Under the pieces are notes generated by a model that was given only the letters and a program-made list of their open reading frames with translations, was not told the origin of the DNA and did not search any database. Position numbers and translations under genes: made by a program. 19,611 nt of DNA, from NCBI GenBank assembly GCA_900753715.1, contig CAAEAE010000036.1:1-19611 (forward strand). The letters run 5' to 3'. Of this stretch, positions 1 through 6,904 are shown in pieces (position 1 is the stretch's first letter; each line of letters begins with the position of its first letter). The DNA comes from an uncultured Roseburia sp. (GTDB taxonomy: Bacteria; Bacillota_A; Clostridia; Lachnospirales; Lachnospiraceae).

Positions 1-2310
1 TCCCTACAGCAGAAAAATATTGCGCAGATGAAAAAGAGACTTATCATTTCCGTGATTTTTCTGATACCACTTATGTATGTGTCGATGGGACACATGATTT
101 ATAACTGGCTTAACGTGCCGATGCCGCCGTTTACGATGAATTTCCTGCATGGAAATGAAAACGCAGTGACCTACACATTTACACAGTTTTTACTGTTGCT
201 GCCGATTCTTATCGTAAACAAAAAATATTTTGTGAACGGTTTTAAAAACCTTGCAAGGCGCAATCCAAATATGGACACGCTCATTGCATTAGGTGCCGGT
301 GCATCGATTCTTTACGGTATTTTTGCAATCTACCGCATTGGCTACGGACTCGGACACGGGGAGTTGGAAGTGGTTCACCGCTACAGCCACGATTTGTACT
401 TTGAGTCTGCGGGTATGATTTTGACACTGATTACCGTTGGAAAATATTTGGAGACTCGTTCAAAAGGAAAGACCAGCGAGGCAATCACAAAGCTTGTAAA
501 TCTTGCACCAAAGACCGTGAACGTCATCCGGGATGGCAAAGAAACCGTACTGGATGCAGCAGAGGTACAGGTCGGCGATGTGTTTGTCGTAAAGCCGGGG
601 GAGGCAGTTGCTGTGGACGGCGTCGTACTCGAGGGAAAATCGTCCTTTGACGAATCTGCCATCACAGGCGAGAGTATTCCGGTGTTAAAGCAGGAGGGCG
701 ACAAAATCGTATCGGCGTCCATCAACAAATCCGGACTGATTCGTGCGAAGGCATCGAAGGTCGGGGAAGACACCACGATAGCACAGATTATCCGTCTGGT
801 CGAGGAGGCGTCTGCCAGCAAGGCGCCAATTGCAAGACTTGCGGATAAAATCGCAGGCATCTTTGTTCCGACTGTTATGACGATTGCAATTATTACATTT
901 ATCGTATGGCTGCTTTCCGGTACATCGTTTGAATTTGCAATGTCCTGTGGTATCGCAGTGCTTGTTATCTCCTGCCCGTGTGCGTTAGGACTTGCAACGC
1001 CGGTTGCAATCATGGTGGGAACCGGAAAAGGTGCGGAAAACGGCATTTTGATTAAATCCGGGGATGCACTTGAGACAGCGCATCTGATTGACACGGTCGT
1101 GCTTGATAAGACCGGAACCATCACGCAGGGAAAACCGGTTGTGACAGATATCCGTTCTTTTGAAGGCATGACGGAAGAGGGATTGTTAAAAATCGCCGGA
1201 AGCCTTGAAAAGGGCAGTGAGCATCCGCTTGCAGATGCAATCGTGACCGAGTGCACACACAGAAATCTTGTGCTGGAATCTGTGAACGGCTTTGAGGCGC
1301 TGTTTGGCAAGGGTGTATACGGTCAGGTGGCAGGAAAAGGCTGCTATGCCGGAAATGAAGCGCTGATGCAGGAAAAAGGAATTGCCTGCGACAACGCTGT
1401 AACTTCCATGATTGGCGAATTTGCCCGTCAGGGAAAAACACCGCTTTTATTTGCAGATGAGACGAAGGTCATCGGCGTGATTGCGGTTGCGGATGTGGTG
1501 AAACCGACCAGCGCAGAGGCAGTTGCACAGTTTAAGAAATACGGAATTCATGTTATCATGCTGACCGGAGACAACGAGGTAACGGCACAGGCAATCCGTG
1601 AACAGGTCGGAATTGACGAAGTCATTGCCGGTGTGCTCCCGACGCAGAAAGAAGAAAAAGTTTCGGCGTTAAAAGAAGCCGGACACAAGGTGGCGATGAT
1701 TGGAGACGGAATCAACGACGCTCCGGCGCTCGCAGCAGCGGATGTGGGAATTGCCATCGGCGCCGGAACAGATGTTGCGATTGAAAGTGCCGATATCGTA
1801 TTGATGCGAAATGACCTGTTAGATGCGGTCGGCGCAGTGAAATTAAGCCGTGCGGTCATTCGCAACATCAGGGAAAACCTGTTTTGGGCATTCTTCTACA
1901 ACTGTATTGGAATCCCGCTTGCAGCAGGTGTTTTGTATCCGTTTTTACAGTTAAAATTAAATCCGATGTTTGGCGCAGCGGCAATGAGTCTTAGCAGCGT
2001 TTGCGTGGTCAGCAATGCCCTGCGGTTAAAACTGATAAAAATTCATGAGGCAAAGGCAGAAATAGAAACAGAAACTGCCGCCGGAAAGGAAGAAAAAAAT
2101 ATGACAAGAACAATCAAAATCGAAGGAATGGCATGCGGACACTGCACCGCAAGAGTCGAGAAAGCATTACAGGAGACAGCAGGCGTAACGGCAGTTACCG
2201 TAAGCCTTGAGGAAAAGCAGGCTGTCGTTACCGCAGAGGACAGTGTGACAGACGAGACCTTGACAAAGGCTGTTACCGATGCCGGTTATGAGGTCGTAGG
2301 AATCAACTAG
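1..2310 (+). CDS. copA: Copper-exporting P1B-type ATPase fused to a C-terminal CopZ-like domain (5' partial)
   Basis: Pumps Cu(I) out of the cytoplasm using ATP. The frame is open from base 1, ahead of the first ATG at base 28, so the real start and probably an N-terminal metal-binding domain lie outside the window. Counting from that ATG: first membrane helix about 5-23, actuator TGES, copper site CPC at C316-P317-C318, phosphorylation motif DKTGT with D360, nucleotide-domain SEHPL, then GDGIND and the closing helices. After a charged linker an HMA domain begins near residue 692, with copper ligands C703 and C706 in the motif GMACGHC. That domain starts at an ATG (2101) preceded by AAGGAAG, so it could also be translated alone as a chaperone. 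An A7 run (2093-2099) lies in the linker. No csoR-type regulator is visible. Copper rather than silver specificity is family knowledge. Confidence 0.93.
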   Translation, partial: SLQQKNIAQMKKRLIISVIFLIPLMYVSMGHMIYNWLNVPMPPFTMNFLHGNENAVTYTFTQFLLLLPILIVNKKYFVNGFKNLARRNPNMDTLIALGAGASILYGIFAIYRIGYGLGHGELEVVHRYSHDLYFESAGMILTLITVGKYLETRSKGKTSEAITKLVNLAPKTVNVIRDGKETVLDAAEVQVGDVFVVKPGEAVAVDGVVLEGKSSFDESAITGESIPVLKQEGDKIVSASINKSGLIRAKASKVGEDTTIAQIIRLVEEASASKAPIARLADKIAGIFVPTVMTIAIITFIVWLLSGTSFEFAMSCGIAVLVISCPCALGLATPVAIMVGTGKGAENGILIKSGDALETAHLIDTVVLDKTGTITQGKPVVTDIRSFEGMTEEGLLKIAGSLEKGSEHPLADAIVTECTHRNLVLESVNGFEALFGKGVYGQVAGKGCYAGNEALMQEKGIACDNAVTSMIGEFARQGKTPLLFADETKVIGVIAVADVVKPTSAEAVAQFKKYGIHVIMLTGDNEVTAQAIREQVGIDEVIAGVLPTQKEEKVSALKEAGHKVAMIGDGINDAPALAAADVGIAIGAGTDVAIESADIVLMRNDLLDAVGAVKLSRAVIRNIRENLFWAFFYNCIGIPLAAGVLYPFLQLKLNPMFGAAAMSLSSVCVVSNALRLKLIKIHEAKAEIETETAAGKEEKNMTRTIKIEGMACGHCTARVEKALQETAGVTAVTVSLEEKQAVVTAEDSVTDETLTKAVTDAGYEVVGIN

Positions 2311-2317
2311 AATTTTG

Positions 2318-2350
2318 AAACTGCCGGATTGCAAAGCCGGCAGTTTTTTT
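2318..2350 (+). terminator. Rho-independent terminator of copA
   Basis: The stem AAACTGCCGG/CCGGCAGTTT is closed by a 9-nt loop and followed by a run of seven T. It begins 8 bases after the copA stop codon. Confidence 0.9.
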
Positions 2351-2357
2351 ATATAAT
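2329..2357 (+). promoter_or_regulatory. Promoter for the rhodanese-TtcA gene, embedded in the copA terminator
   Basis: TTGCAA (2329-2334), 17-bp spacer, perfect TATAAT (2352-2357). The -35 box lies in the terminator loop and the spacer covers the right arm and T-run. Expected start of transcription is near 2364, giving a leader of about 37 nt that includes the ribosome binding site AAGGGAG six bases before ATG 2401. Confidence 0.65.
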
Positions 2358-2400
2358 AAACAGGTTGTAATATTGTTTCCATATATAAAGGGAGATAAAG

Positions 2401-3546
2401 ATGTCCTTAGAAATCACATATAAAGAATTAAAAGACCTGCCGAAAGAGCAGGTTCTCTTAGTTGATATTAGAGACCATAGTGCTGTGGGCTATGGAATGT
2501 TGCCGGGAGCGGTTCACATTCCGCAGGACGAACTTTCCGGGCACATGGAGGAATTTTCCGGAAAAAAAGTAGTCCTTTACTGCACCAGAGGTGTGTTCAG
2601 CAAGGAGTGTGCCGAAGAACTTCTTGAGCAGGGCGTAGAGGCATACAGCTTACAGGGCGGCTATACCGGATGGCTTTTGACAGACATGGAGGAAGAGGAG
2701 GAAGACCTCTCCGGGCGGACAAAAGACATTGAGCTTAGCATCCGCAAAAAATTTCACAAACAGATTTTTTCTCCGTTTGCAAAGGCAATCACAACTTATG
2801 ATTTGCTTCATGAAAATGACCGTGTGGCGGTCTGTATTTCCGGCGGCAAGGATTCCATGCTGATGGCAAAGCTGTTTCAGGAGTTAAAGCGTCACAACAA
2901 ATTCCACTTTGAGCTGGTATTTTTGGTGATGGACCCTGGCTACAGCGAGGCAAACCGCAAGATTATTGAGAACAATGCGAAGCTTCTCGATATCCCGATT
3001 ACGATTTTTGAATCCGATATTTTTGATTCTGTATTTGAAGTGGAAAAAAATCCCTGCTATCTGTGCGCGCGGATGCGCAGAGGGCACCTTTACAATAAGG
3101 CAAAGGAGTTGGGATGCAATAAGATTGCACTCGGACACCATTATGATGATGTAATTGAGACCATTTTGATGGGAATGCTCTACGGTGCGCAGGTTCAGAC
3201 GATGATGCCGAAGCTCCACAGCACGAATTTTGAGGGAATGGAACTGATTCGCCCGATGTATCTGATTCGGGAGGATGATATCAAGCGTTGGAGAGACTAT
3301 AACAATCTGCATTTTTTACAGTGCGCATGTCACTTTACGGACAATTGCAGCAGTTGTCACGAAGACGGAACCAGTGCTTCAAAGCGCCTGGAGGTCAAGA
3401 AGTTAATCGCAAAGCTCAAGGAAACGAATCCATATGTGGAATCGAATATTTTCAAGAGTGTTGAAAACGTCAATCTTAGTACAATTATCGCCTACAAGCA
3501 GGATGGTGTACGCCATCATTTCCTCGACACCTACGAAAGGGACTAG
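2401..3546 (+). CDS. Rhodanese domain fused to TtcA-family tRNA 2-thiolation PP-loop ATPase
   Basis: 381 residues. Residues 1-100 form a rhodanese (sulfurtransferase) domain with the active-site loop starting at C61 (CTRGVFS). Residues about 120-370 form a PP-loop adenylating domain: SGGKDS at 147-152, the CxxC pair C219/C222 in PCYLCARMRRG, and the GHHYDD motif. These match the TtcA/TtuA group, which activates a tRNA base with ATP and inserts sulfur, usually with an iron-sulfur cluster held by three cysteines. A further cysteine-rich patch (C308, C310, then CSSC) could supply the third ligand. The fusion suggests the rhodanese passes persulfide sulfur directly to the thiolase. The start is set by AAGGGAG six bases upstream. 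The target base (s2C32 in TtcA) is inferred from the family. The stop codon overlaps that of the convergent small gene. Confidence 0.85.
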   Translation: MSLEITYKELKDLPKEQVLLVDIRDHSAVGYGMLPGAVHIPQDELSGHMEEFSGKKVVLYCTRGVFSKECAEELLEQGVEAYSLQGGYTGWLLTDMEEEEEDLSGRTKDIELSIRKKFHKQIFSPFAKAITTYDLLHENDRVAVCISGGKDSMLMAKLFQELKRHNKFHFELVFLVMDPGYSEANRKIIENNAKLLDIPITIFESDIFDSVFEVEKNPCYLCARMRRGHLYNKAKELGCNKIALGHHYDDVIETILMGMLYGAQVQTMMPKLHSTNFEGMELIRPMYLIREDDIKRWRDYNNLHFLQCACHFTDNCSSCHEDGTSASKRLEVKKLIAKLKETNPYVESNIFKSVENVNLSTIIAYKQDGVRHHFLDTYERD

Positions 3547-3695
3547 CGTTCCCCTTCGTTTACGATGTCTTCGAGCACACGGATGAGGTCGTGCACCGTG
3601 CGAAGCTCCACATTGCGGTCTAAGATGCAGTTTCTTAATTCGGGAGAGAGAGAATTGAAGCGCTCTTTTACTTCCGGAGCAATATAAGATGCCAT
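3543..3695 (-). CDS. Conserved-looking 50-residue protein of unknown function
   Basis: I do not recognise a named family. The chosen start (ATG complementary to 3693-3695) has AAAGGA ten bases upstream; the longer frame back to 3761 would run through a hairpin and is unlikely. The protein starts MASYIAPEVKERF and ends in an acidic tail. It is soluble, probably all-helical and rich in charged residues, with no membrane segment and one cysteine. It is convergent with the tRNA thiolase gene: the two stop codons share the tetranucleotide CTAG at 3543-3546. Good codon structure and a ribosome binding site favour a real gene, but no function can be assigned. Confidence 0.6.
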   Translation of the reverse strand: MASYIAPEVKERFNSLSPELRNCILDRNVELRTVHDLIRVLEDIVNEGER

Positions 3696-3741
3696 AGCGT
3701 TACCATCCTTTCCTGAAAAAATGCCTTTTGGCAAAATCTGA

Positions 3742-3766
3742 TGCAGCACTCTGTGCTGCATTTTTT
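3742..3766 (+). terminator. Rho-independent terminator, 196 bp past the tRNA thiolase gene
   Basis: Perfect 8-bp stem TGCAGCAC/GTGCTGCA, 3-nt loop, then six T on the plus strand. It lies beyond the small minus-strand gene, so a plus-strand message from 2401 that ends here would be antisense to all of that gene. Confidence 0.75.
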
Positions 3767-3885
3767 AGTATGCGTAAAATTGGTGGGGATATGCGGGGAA
3801 GGGAATCATAAGATGAATTTATGGTAATAATATGAAACAATGAATTTGAAAAACGAAACAAAAAGTATCGTTTTTACATTTTGAT

Positions 3886-3914
3886 TTGATAAAAATAAAA
3901 ATTTGTGTTATGAT
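3886..3914 (+). promoter_or_regulatory. Promoter of the ATPase/TOPRIM pair
   Basis: TTGATA (3886-3891), 17-bp spacer, TATGAT (3909-3914). Transcription should start near 3921. That would leave the upstream in-frame ATG at 3923 almost leaderless and supports ATG 3938 as the real start. Confidence 0.65.
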
Positions 3915-3937
3915 AAAAATAGATGGAGGGAGACGTC

Positions 3938-5338
3938 ATGGAAAACGGTTCTGTCAGAATTGAGAGTATTACAATAGAAAATTTTAAGAATGTCAAATAT
4001 GGCAGTATTGAGCTTGAGAATAGACGAAAAAATTACAAAGCAAGCATTGTTGGAATTTATGGTCAGAACGGTTCTGGCAAGACGGCGCTTGTTGATGCGG
4101 TTGCGTTATTAAAATATGTACTGTGCGGTCAGCCGGTTCCACTTAAGTATGCCGATTATGTGAATATTGATGCAGAATATGCCACTTTGCAATATCAATT
4201 TCGGATAAAGCTTGAGGGGGAGACATATGATGTCTGGTATCAGTTCGGACTAAGAAAAACGATTGACGATACGCAGCTTAATATGCCGGAAGATGCCGGA
4301 AATGTCGGGACAAAAGCAGAGATTTTTGATGAAGTACTGTCATATGCCTATACGTCAAAGACAGAAAAAATCCGAAAGAGTGTGCTGATTGATACCAGAA
4401 CAAGTGAGGTATTTGTACCAAGGATAAAATTTAAAGAGCTGGTTGGCGGCAAACAGAATCTTACAGACTTACTTGTCACGAAAAGATATGTTCAGACAAC
4501 TTCCCGCGCATTTATTTTTTCACGGGAAATGGTAACTATTTTTAAAGAAAATTGCAATGATCTCCGTTATCTCACTGTGCTTGAAAATCTTGTAAGATTT
4601 GGAAACCGGGAACTTTTTGTGATTAATACGGAAAATTCCGGTTTAATCAGCATGAATGCACTCCCGCTGGCATTTAAATACAAAGGAAAAAATTCAGAGG
4701 CAGTCGGGAACCTTACGCTTCCACTGGATATGCCGACATTCATTCCGGAGCAGGCATTGGAAATCGTGAGAAAAGTTGTTGCTAATATGAATGTTGTGCT
4801 GGAACAGCTTGTCCCGGGATTGACCATCGGAATCAGTGAGCTTGGCATGGCAATCTCTAAGGATGGAAAACCGGGAAGAAATATTCAGCTTATGTCTTTA
4901 AGAGATGGAAAGACAATTCCGTTTCAATATGAATCAGAGGGAATAAAAAAAATAGTTTCTATTTTACAGCTTCTGATTGTTGTATATAACAGCCATTCTA
5001 TTACAGTTGCAGTAGATGAACTTGACGCAGGAATATTTGAATATTTACTTGGGGAAATATTGAACATTATTTCGGAAAAAGGAAAAGGACAGCTGATTTT
5101 TACATCACACAATTTAAGACCACTTGAAACGCTTGACAAGGGATTTATCGCATTTACAACCACGAATCCTTACAACAGGTATTTTCGGATGACAAACGTT
5201 AAGGGCAATAATAATCTCAGGGATTTTTACTACAGGGATATTGTGCTTGGTGAACAGAACGAACCGTTGTATCAATCAACAGATAATTTTGAGATAGCGT
5301 TAGCGTTCAGAGAGGCGGGTGAAGCATTTGGCTCGTAA
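3938..5338 (+). CDS. SMC/RecF-like (AAA15-type) ATPase, first gene of a candidate defence pair
   Basis: 466 residues from ATG 3938, chosen because GGAGGG sits seven bases upstream; an in-frame ATG at 3923 would itself overlap that ribosome binding site. The N-terminus resembles the first strands of RecF/SMC-type ATPases, followed by Walker A GQNGSGKT (K48, T49). The middle third shows no motif I recognise. Near the C-terminus are Walker B VAVDELDAG (D360, E361) and an H-loop TSHN (H391), the usual order for single-chain ABC/SMC-type ATPases that lack a long coiled coil. Such ATPases act as sensors or motors paired with nucleases in OLD, Gabija and PARIS defence systems. The next gene, encoding a TOPRIM-like protein, overlaps the 3' end, so the two are probably co-translated. 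ATPase fold is near certain; the defence role is inferred. Confidence 0.82.
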   Translation: MENGSVRIESITIENFKNVKYGSIELENRRKNYKASIVGIYGQNGSGKTALVDAVALLKYVLCGQPVPLKYADYVNIDAEYATLQYQFRIKLEGETYDVWYQFGLRKTIDDTQLNMPEDAGNVGTKAEIFDEVLSYAYTSKTEKIRKSVLIDTRTSEVFVPRIKFKELVGGKQNLTDLLVTKRYVQTTSRAFIFSREMVTIFKENCNDLRYLTVLENLVRFGNRELFVINTENSGLISMNALPLAFKYKGKNSEAVGNLTLPLDMPTFIPEQALEIVRKVVANMNVVLEQLVPGLTIGISELGMAISKDGKPGRNIQLMSLRDGKTIPFQYESEGIKKIVSILQLLIVVYNSHSITVAVDELDAGIFEYLLGEILNIISEKGKGQLIFTSHNLRPLETLDKGFIAFTTTNPYNRYFRMTNVKGNNNLRDFYYRDIVLGEQNEPLYQSTDNFEIALAFREAGEAFGS

Positions 5339-6029
5339 AAAAATTGTACTTGTAATAGTGGAAGGACCATCGGATGATACTGCGCTTGGAATTGCCTTAA
5401 ACAGAATCTATGACAGAGATTTTGTATATGTTCATATTATGCACGGAGATATTACCACAAGACAGGGAGTAACACCAGTAAACATTGTTTCAAAGATTGG
5501 AAATGATGTCAGGGATTATGCAAAATCAAATCACTACAAGGCAGCCGATTTTAAACAGATTATTCATATTGTGGATACGGATGGTGCGTATATTCCAGAC
5601 ACCTGTATTATGGAAAACTTGGAGGTTGAACAGCCACGCTATGAATCAGATGGAATTTATACTGCGCGTGTAGAAGGTATCATTGATAGGAACATTAGAA
5701 AACGTGAGAATCTGTATCGTTTGAGAACGTGTGCAAGTATATGGAATATTCCGTATCGGGTATATTATATGTCCTGTAATCTTGACCATGTGCTTTATAA
5801 TAAGCGCAACAGTACAGATGAGGAAAAAGAGACAAATGCGTATACCTTTGCCAGAAAGTATAGAAAGGACAGGGAAGGATTTGTTGATTTTATCTGCAAT
5901 TCATCATTTTCAGTGAATGGGGATTTCAAAAAATCATGGGAGCACATAGAGACAGATTTAAACCCCCTGGAGCGTTACACGAATTTGTGCATTTGTATCA
6001 GAGAGGAACTGGAGAGTAAGCAGGAATAA
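5319..6029 (+). CDS. TOPRIM-like protein, partner of the upstream ATPase (possible nuclease effector)
   Basis: 236 residues if started at GTG 5319, 233 from TTG 5328. TTG gives the more natural N-terminus MARKKIVL, but the ribosome binding site (around GAGAGGCGGG) does not decide. It overlaps the ATPase gene by 20 or 11 bases. The N-terminal half has the TOPRIM layout: a hydrophobic strand ending in VEG (E15, G16) with D19/D20 just after, then a hydrophobic strand ending in VDTDG (D86, D88), the expected metal-binding acidic residues. The C-terminal half is basic and unassigned. ATPase plus separate small TOPRIM protein is the layout of PARIS (AriA/AriB, DUF4435), but I cannot confirm DUF4435 membership; at about 235 residues it may be shorter than AriB. 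No terminator follows before the tRNA-Pro promoter. Confidence 0.7.
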   Translation: MKHLARKKIVLVIVEGPSDDTALGIALNRIYDRDFVYVHIMHGDITTRQGVTPVNIVSKIGNDVRDYAKSNHYKAADFKQIIHIVDTDGAYIPDTCIMENLEVEQPRYESDGIYTARVEGIIDRNIRKRENLYRLRTCASIWNIPYRVYYMSCNLDHVLYNKRNSTDEEKETNAYTFARKYRKDREGFVDFICNSSFSVNGDFKKSWEHIETDLNPLERYTNLCICIREELESKQE

Positions 6030-6036
6030 AAAGGGT

Positions 6037-6064
6037 TTGAAAAATAAAGAAGTTATGGTATACT
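6037..6064 (+). promoter_or_regulatory. Promoter of tRNA-Pro
   Basis: TTGAAA (6037-6042), 16-bp spacer, TATACT (6059-6064), 20 bases before the mature tRNA 5' end. The tRNA therefore appears independently transcribed. Confidence 0.65.
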
Positions 6065-6083
6065 GATATGGCATTGTGAAAAA

Positions 6084-6157
6084 CGGAGTATGGCGTAGCT
6101 TGGTAGCGCGCTCGGCTGGGGGCCGAGAGGTCGCAGGTTCAAATCCTGTTACTCCGA
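6084..6157 (+). tRNA. tRNA-Pro (anticodon GGG)
   Basis: Full cloverleaf of 74 nt without CCA. The acceptor CGGAGTA pairs with TACTCCG; the D-arm has a GCGT/GCGC stem; the anticodon stem CTCGG/CCGAG encloses the loop CTGGGGG, giving GGG at positions 34-36; the T-arm is GCAGG/CCTGT with loop TTCAAAT; the discriminator is A. It should read CCC and CCU codons. It sits 54 bases after the TOPRIM-like gene, with its own promoter and terminator. Confidence 0.97.
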
Positions 6158-6162
6158 CTTGG

Positions 6163-6190
6163 AAAGATACCGGTTGCCGGTATCTTTTTT
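6163..6190 (+). terminator. Terminator of tRNA-Pro
   Basis: Stem GATACCGG/CCGGTATC with loop TTG, followed by six T. It begins within 10 bases of the tRNA 3' end. Confidence 0.93.
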
Positions 6191-6239
6191 GGTATAAGAA
6201 GATAAAGGAGAAGAAGTTTTGGATTGAAATGAAAATGTA

Positions 6240-6268
6240 TTGAATAAGTAATGATATAGCATTATAAT
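6240..6268 (+). promoter_or_regulatory. Toxin-antitoxin promoter with a palindromic candidate operator
   Basis: TTGAAT (6240-6245), 17-bp spacer, TATAAT (6263-6268). The imperfect palindrome TAATGATATAGCATTA (6249-6264, only one base pair breaking the symmetry) fills the spacer and overlaps the -10 box. That is where an antitoxin of the RelB/DinJ type would bind to repress its own operon. Confidence 0.6.
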
Positions 6269-6292
6269 AGAAAAAGAAATGGGAGGTGTATT

Positions 6293-6586
6293 ATGGCTAG
6301 TACAATTCAAGTGCGTGTAGATGATGATTTAAAATTAAAATCTGATAGTCTTTTTCGGGAACTGGGGACAGATACTACTACGGCTATTAGAATGTTTTTG
6401 ACACAGGCAGTAGCGAACAATGGTTTCCCGTTTGAGATAAAGAAGCCGATGCCTAATCCGTATAATGCATTGTCAGAGCAGGAGTTATTACAGAAATTGG
6501 AATTTTCAAGAAATCATGCAAATCAGGGAAAATACAGAGATGCAGATGATGCAATATCTGACATGAGGACAAAATATGGAATATGA
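6293..6586 (+). CDS. RelB/DinJ-type ribbon-helix-helix antitoxin
   Basis: 97 residues. Residues 3-45 have the RelB/DinJ pattern: a polar beta strand (TIQVRVDDDLK), then two helices containing the typical 'ELGTDTTTAIRMFLTQAV' spacing for dimeric DNA binding, followed by GFPFEIK. The C-terminal half would wrap and neutralise the toxin. GGGAGGTG upstream gives a strong ribosome binding site. The 3' end overlaps the toxin start by 11 bases, so the pair is translationally coupled. The antitoxin-toxin complex probably represses the promoter at 6240-6268 (family knowledge; the palindrome there supports it). Confidence 0.9.
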   Translation: MASTIQVRVDDDLKLKSDSLFRELGTDTTTAIRMFLTQAVANNGFPFEIKKPMPNPYNALSEQELLQKLEFSRNHANQGKYRDADDAISDMRTKYGI

Positions 6587-6890
6587 TGTTGTACTTACTG
6601 CAGATGCAGAAGAAGACTTGGACAGATTTGTGAGGTATCTCTTATTTGAAAAGAAAAATGAACAGGCTGCATCCAATGTTCTTAATGATTTTGAAGCAAC
6701 AAAGCAGAGTCTTGCAAGGGTAGCAGGAAGTTTGAAATTATGTGATAATCCCAAATTAAGAGAACTTGGTTATAGAAGGATTAATTTTTTGTCACATAGA
6801 TACTTTATGTTATATCGCATAAAGGGAAGTCTTGTAATCATAGATAATATTTTTCATGAACTACAGGATTTTGAAAATATGTTGACATAA
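6576..6890 (+). CDS. RelE/ParE-superfamily toxin
   Basis: 104 residues. The start ATG 6576 lies inside the antitoxin gene, with GAGG seven bases upstream. The pattern is that of small RelE/ParE folds: an N-terminal strand YDVVLTADAEEDL, two helices with a conserved alanine-rich face, a basic strand with GYRRI, then RYFMLYRI and a final strand ending NIFHELQDFENML with H94. This is closer to ParE (gyrase poison) than to the mRNA-cleaving RelE or YafQ, but motif reading alone cannot settle the target. The gene looks intact, and no terminator is evident after it. Confidence 0.85.
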   Translation: MEYDVVLTADAEEDLDRFVRYLLFEKKNEQAASNVLNDFEATKQSLARVAGSLKLCDNPKLRELGYRRINFLSHRYFMLYRIKGSLVIIDNIFHELQDFENMLT

Positions 6891-6904
6891 TGGATACAAA
6901 ATTC

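Noticed and set aside
381..1310. 309-residue open frame antisense to copA
   Set aside because: Shadow of the copA reading frame: serine/alanine/proline-rich, no ribosome binding site, no domain.
2094..2210. Programmed -1 ribosomal frameshift at A-AAA-AAT in copA
   Set aside because: The -1 frame stays open for more than 30 codons into meaningless sequence and no downstream stimulatory structure is clear; slippage losing one A or internal initiation explains the layout better.
5319..6029. Assigning the TOPRIM-like gene to RloB, GajA or AriB by name
   Set aside because: RloB has a different acidic motif, GajA contains its own ATPase, and AriB/DUF4435 membership cannot be shown by eye.
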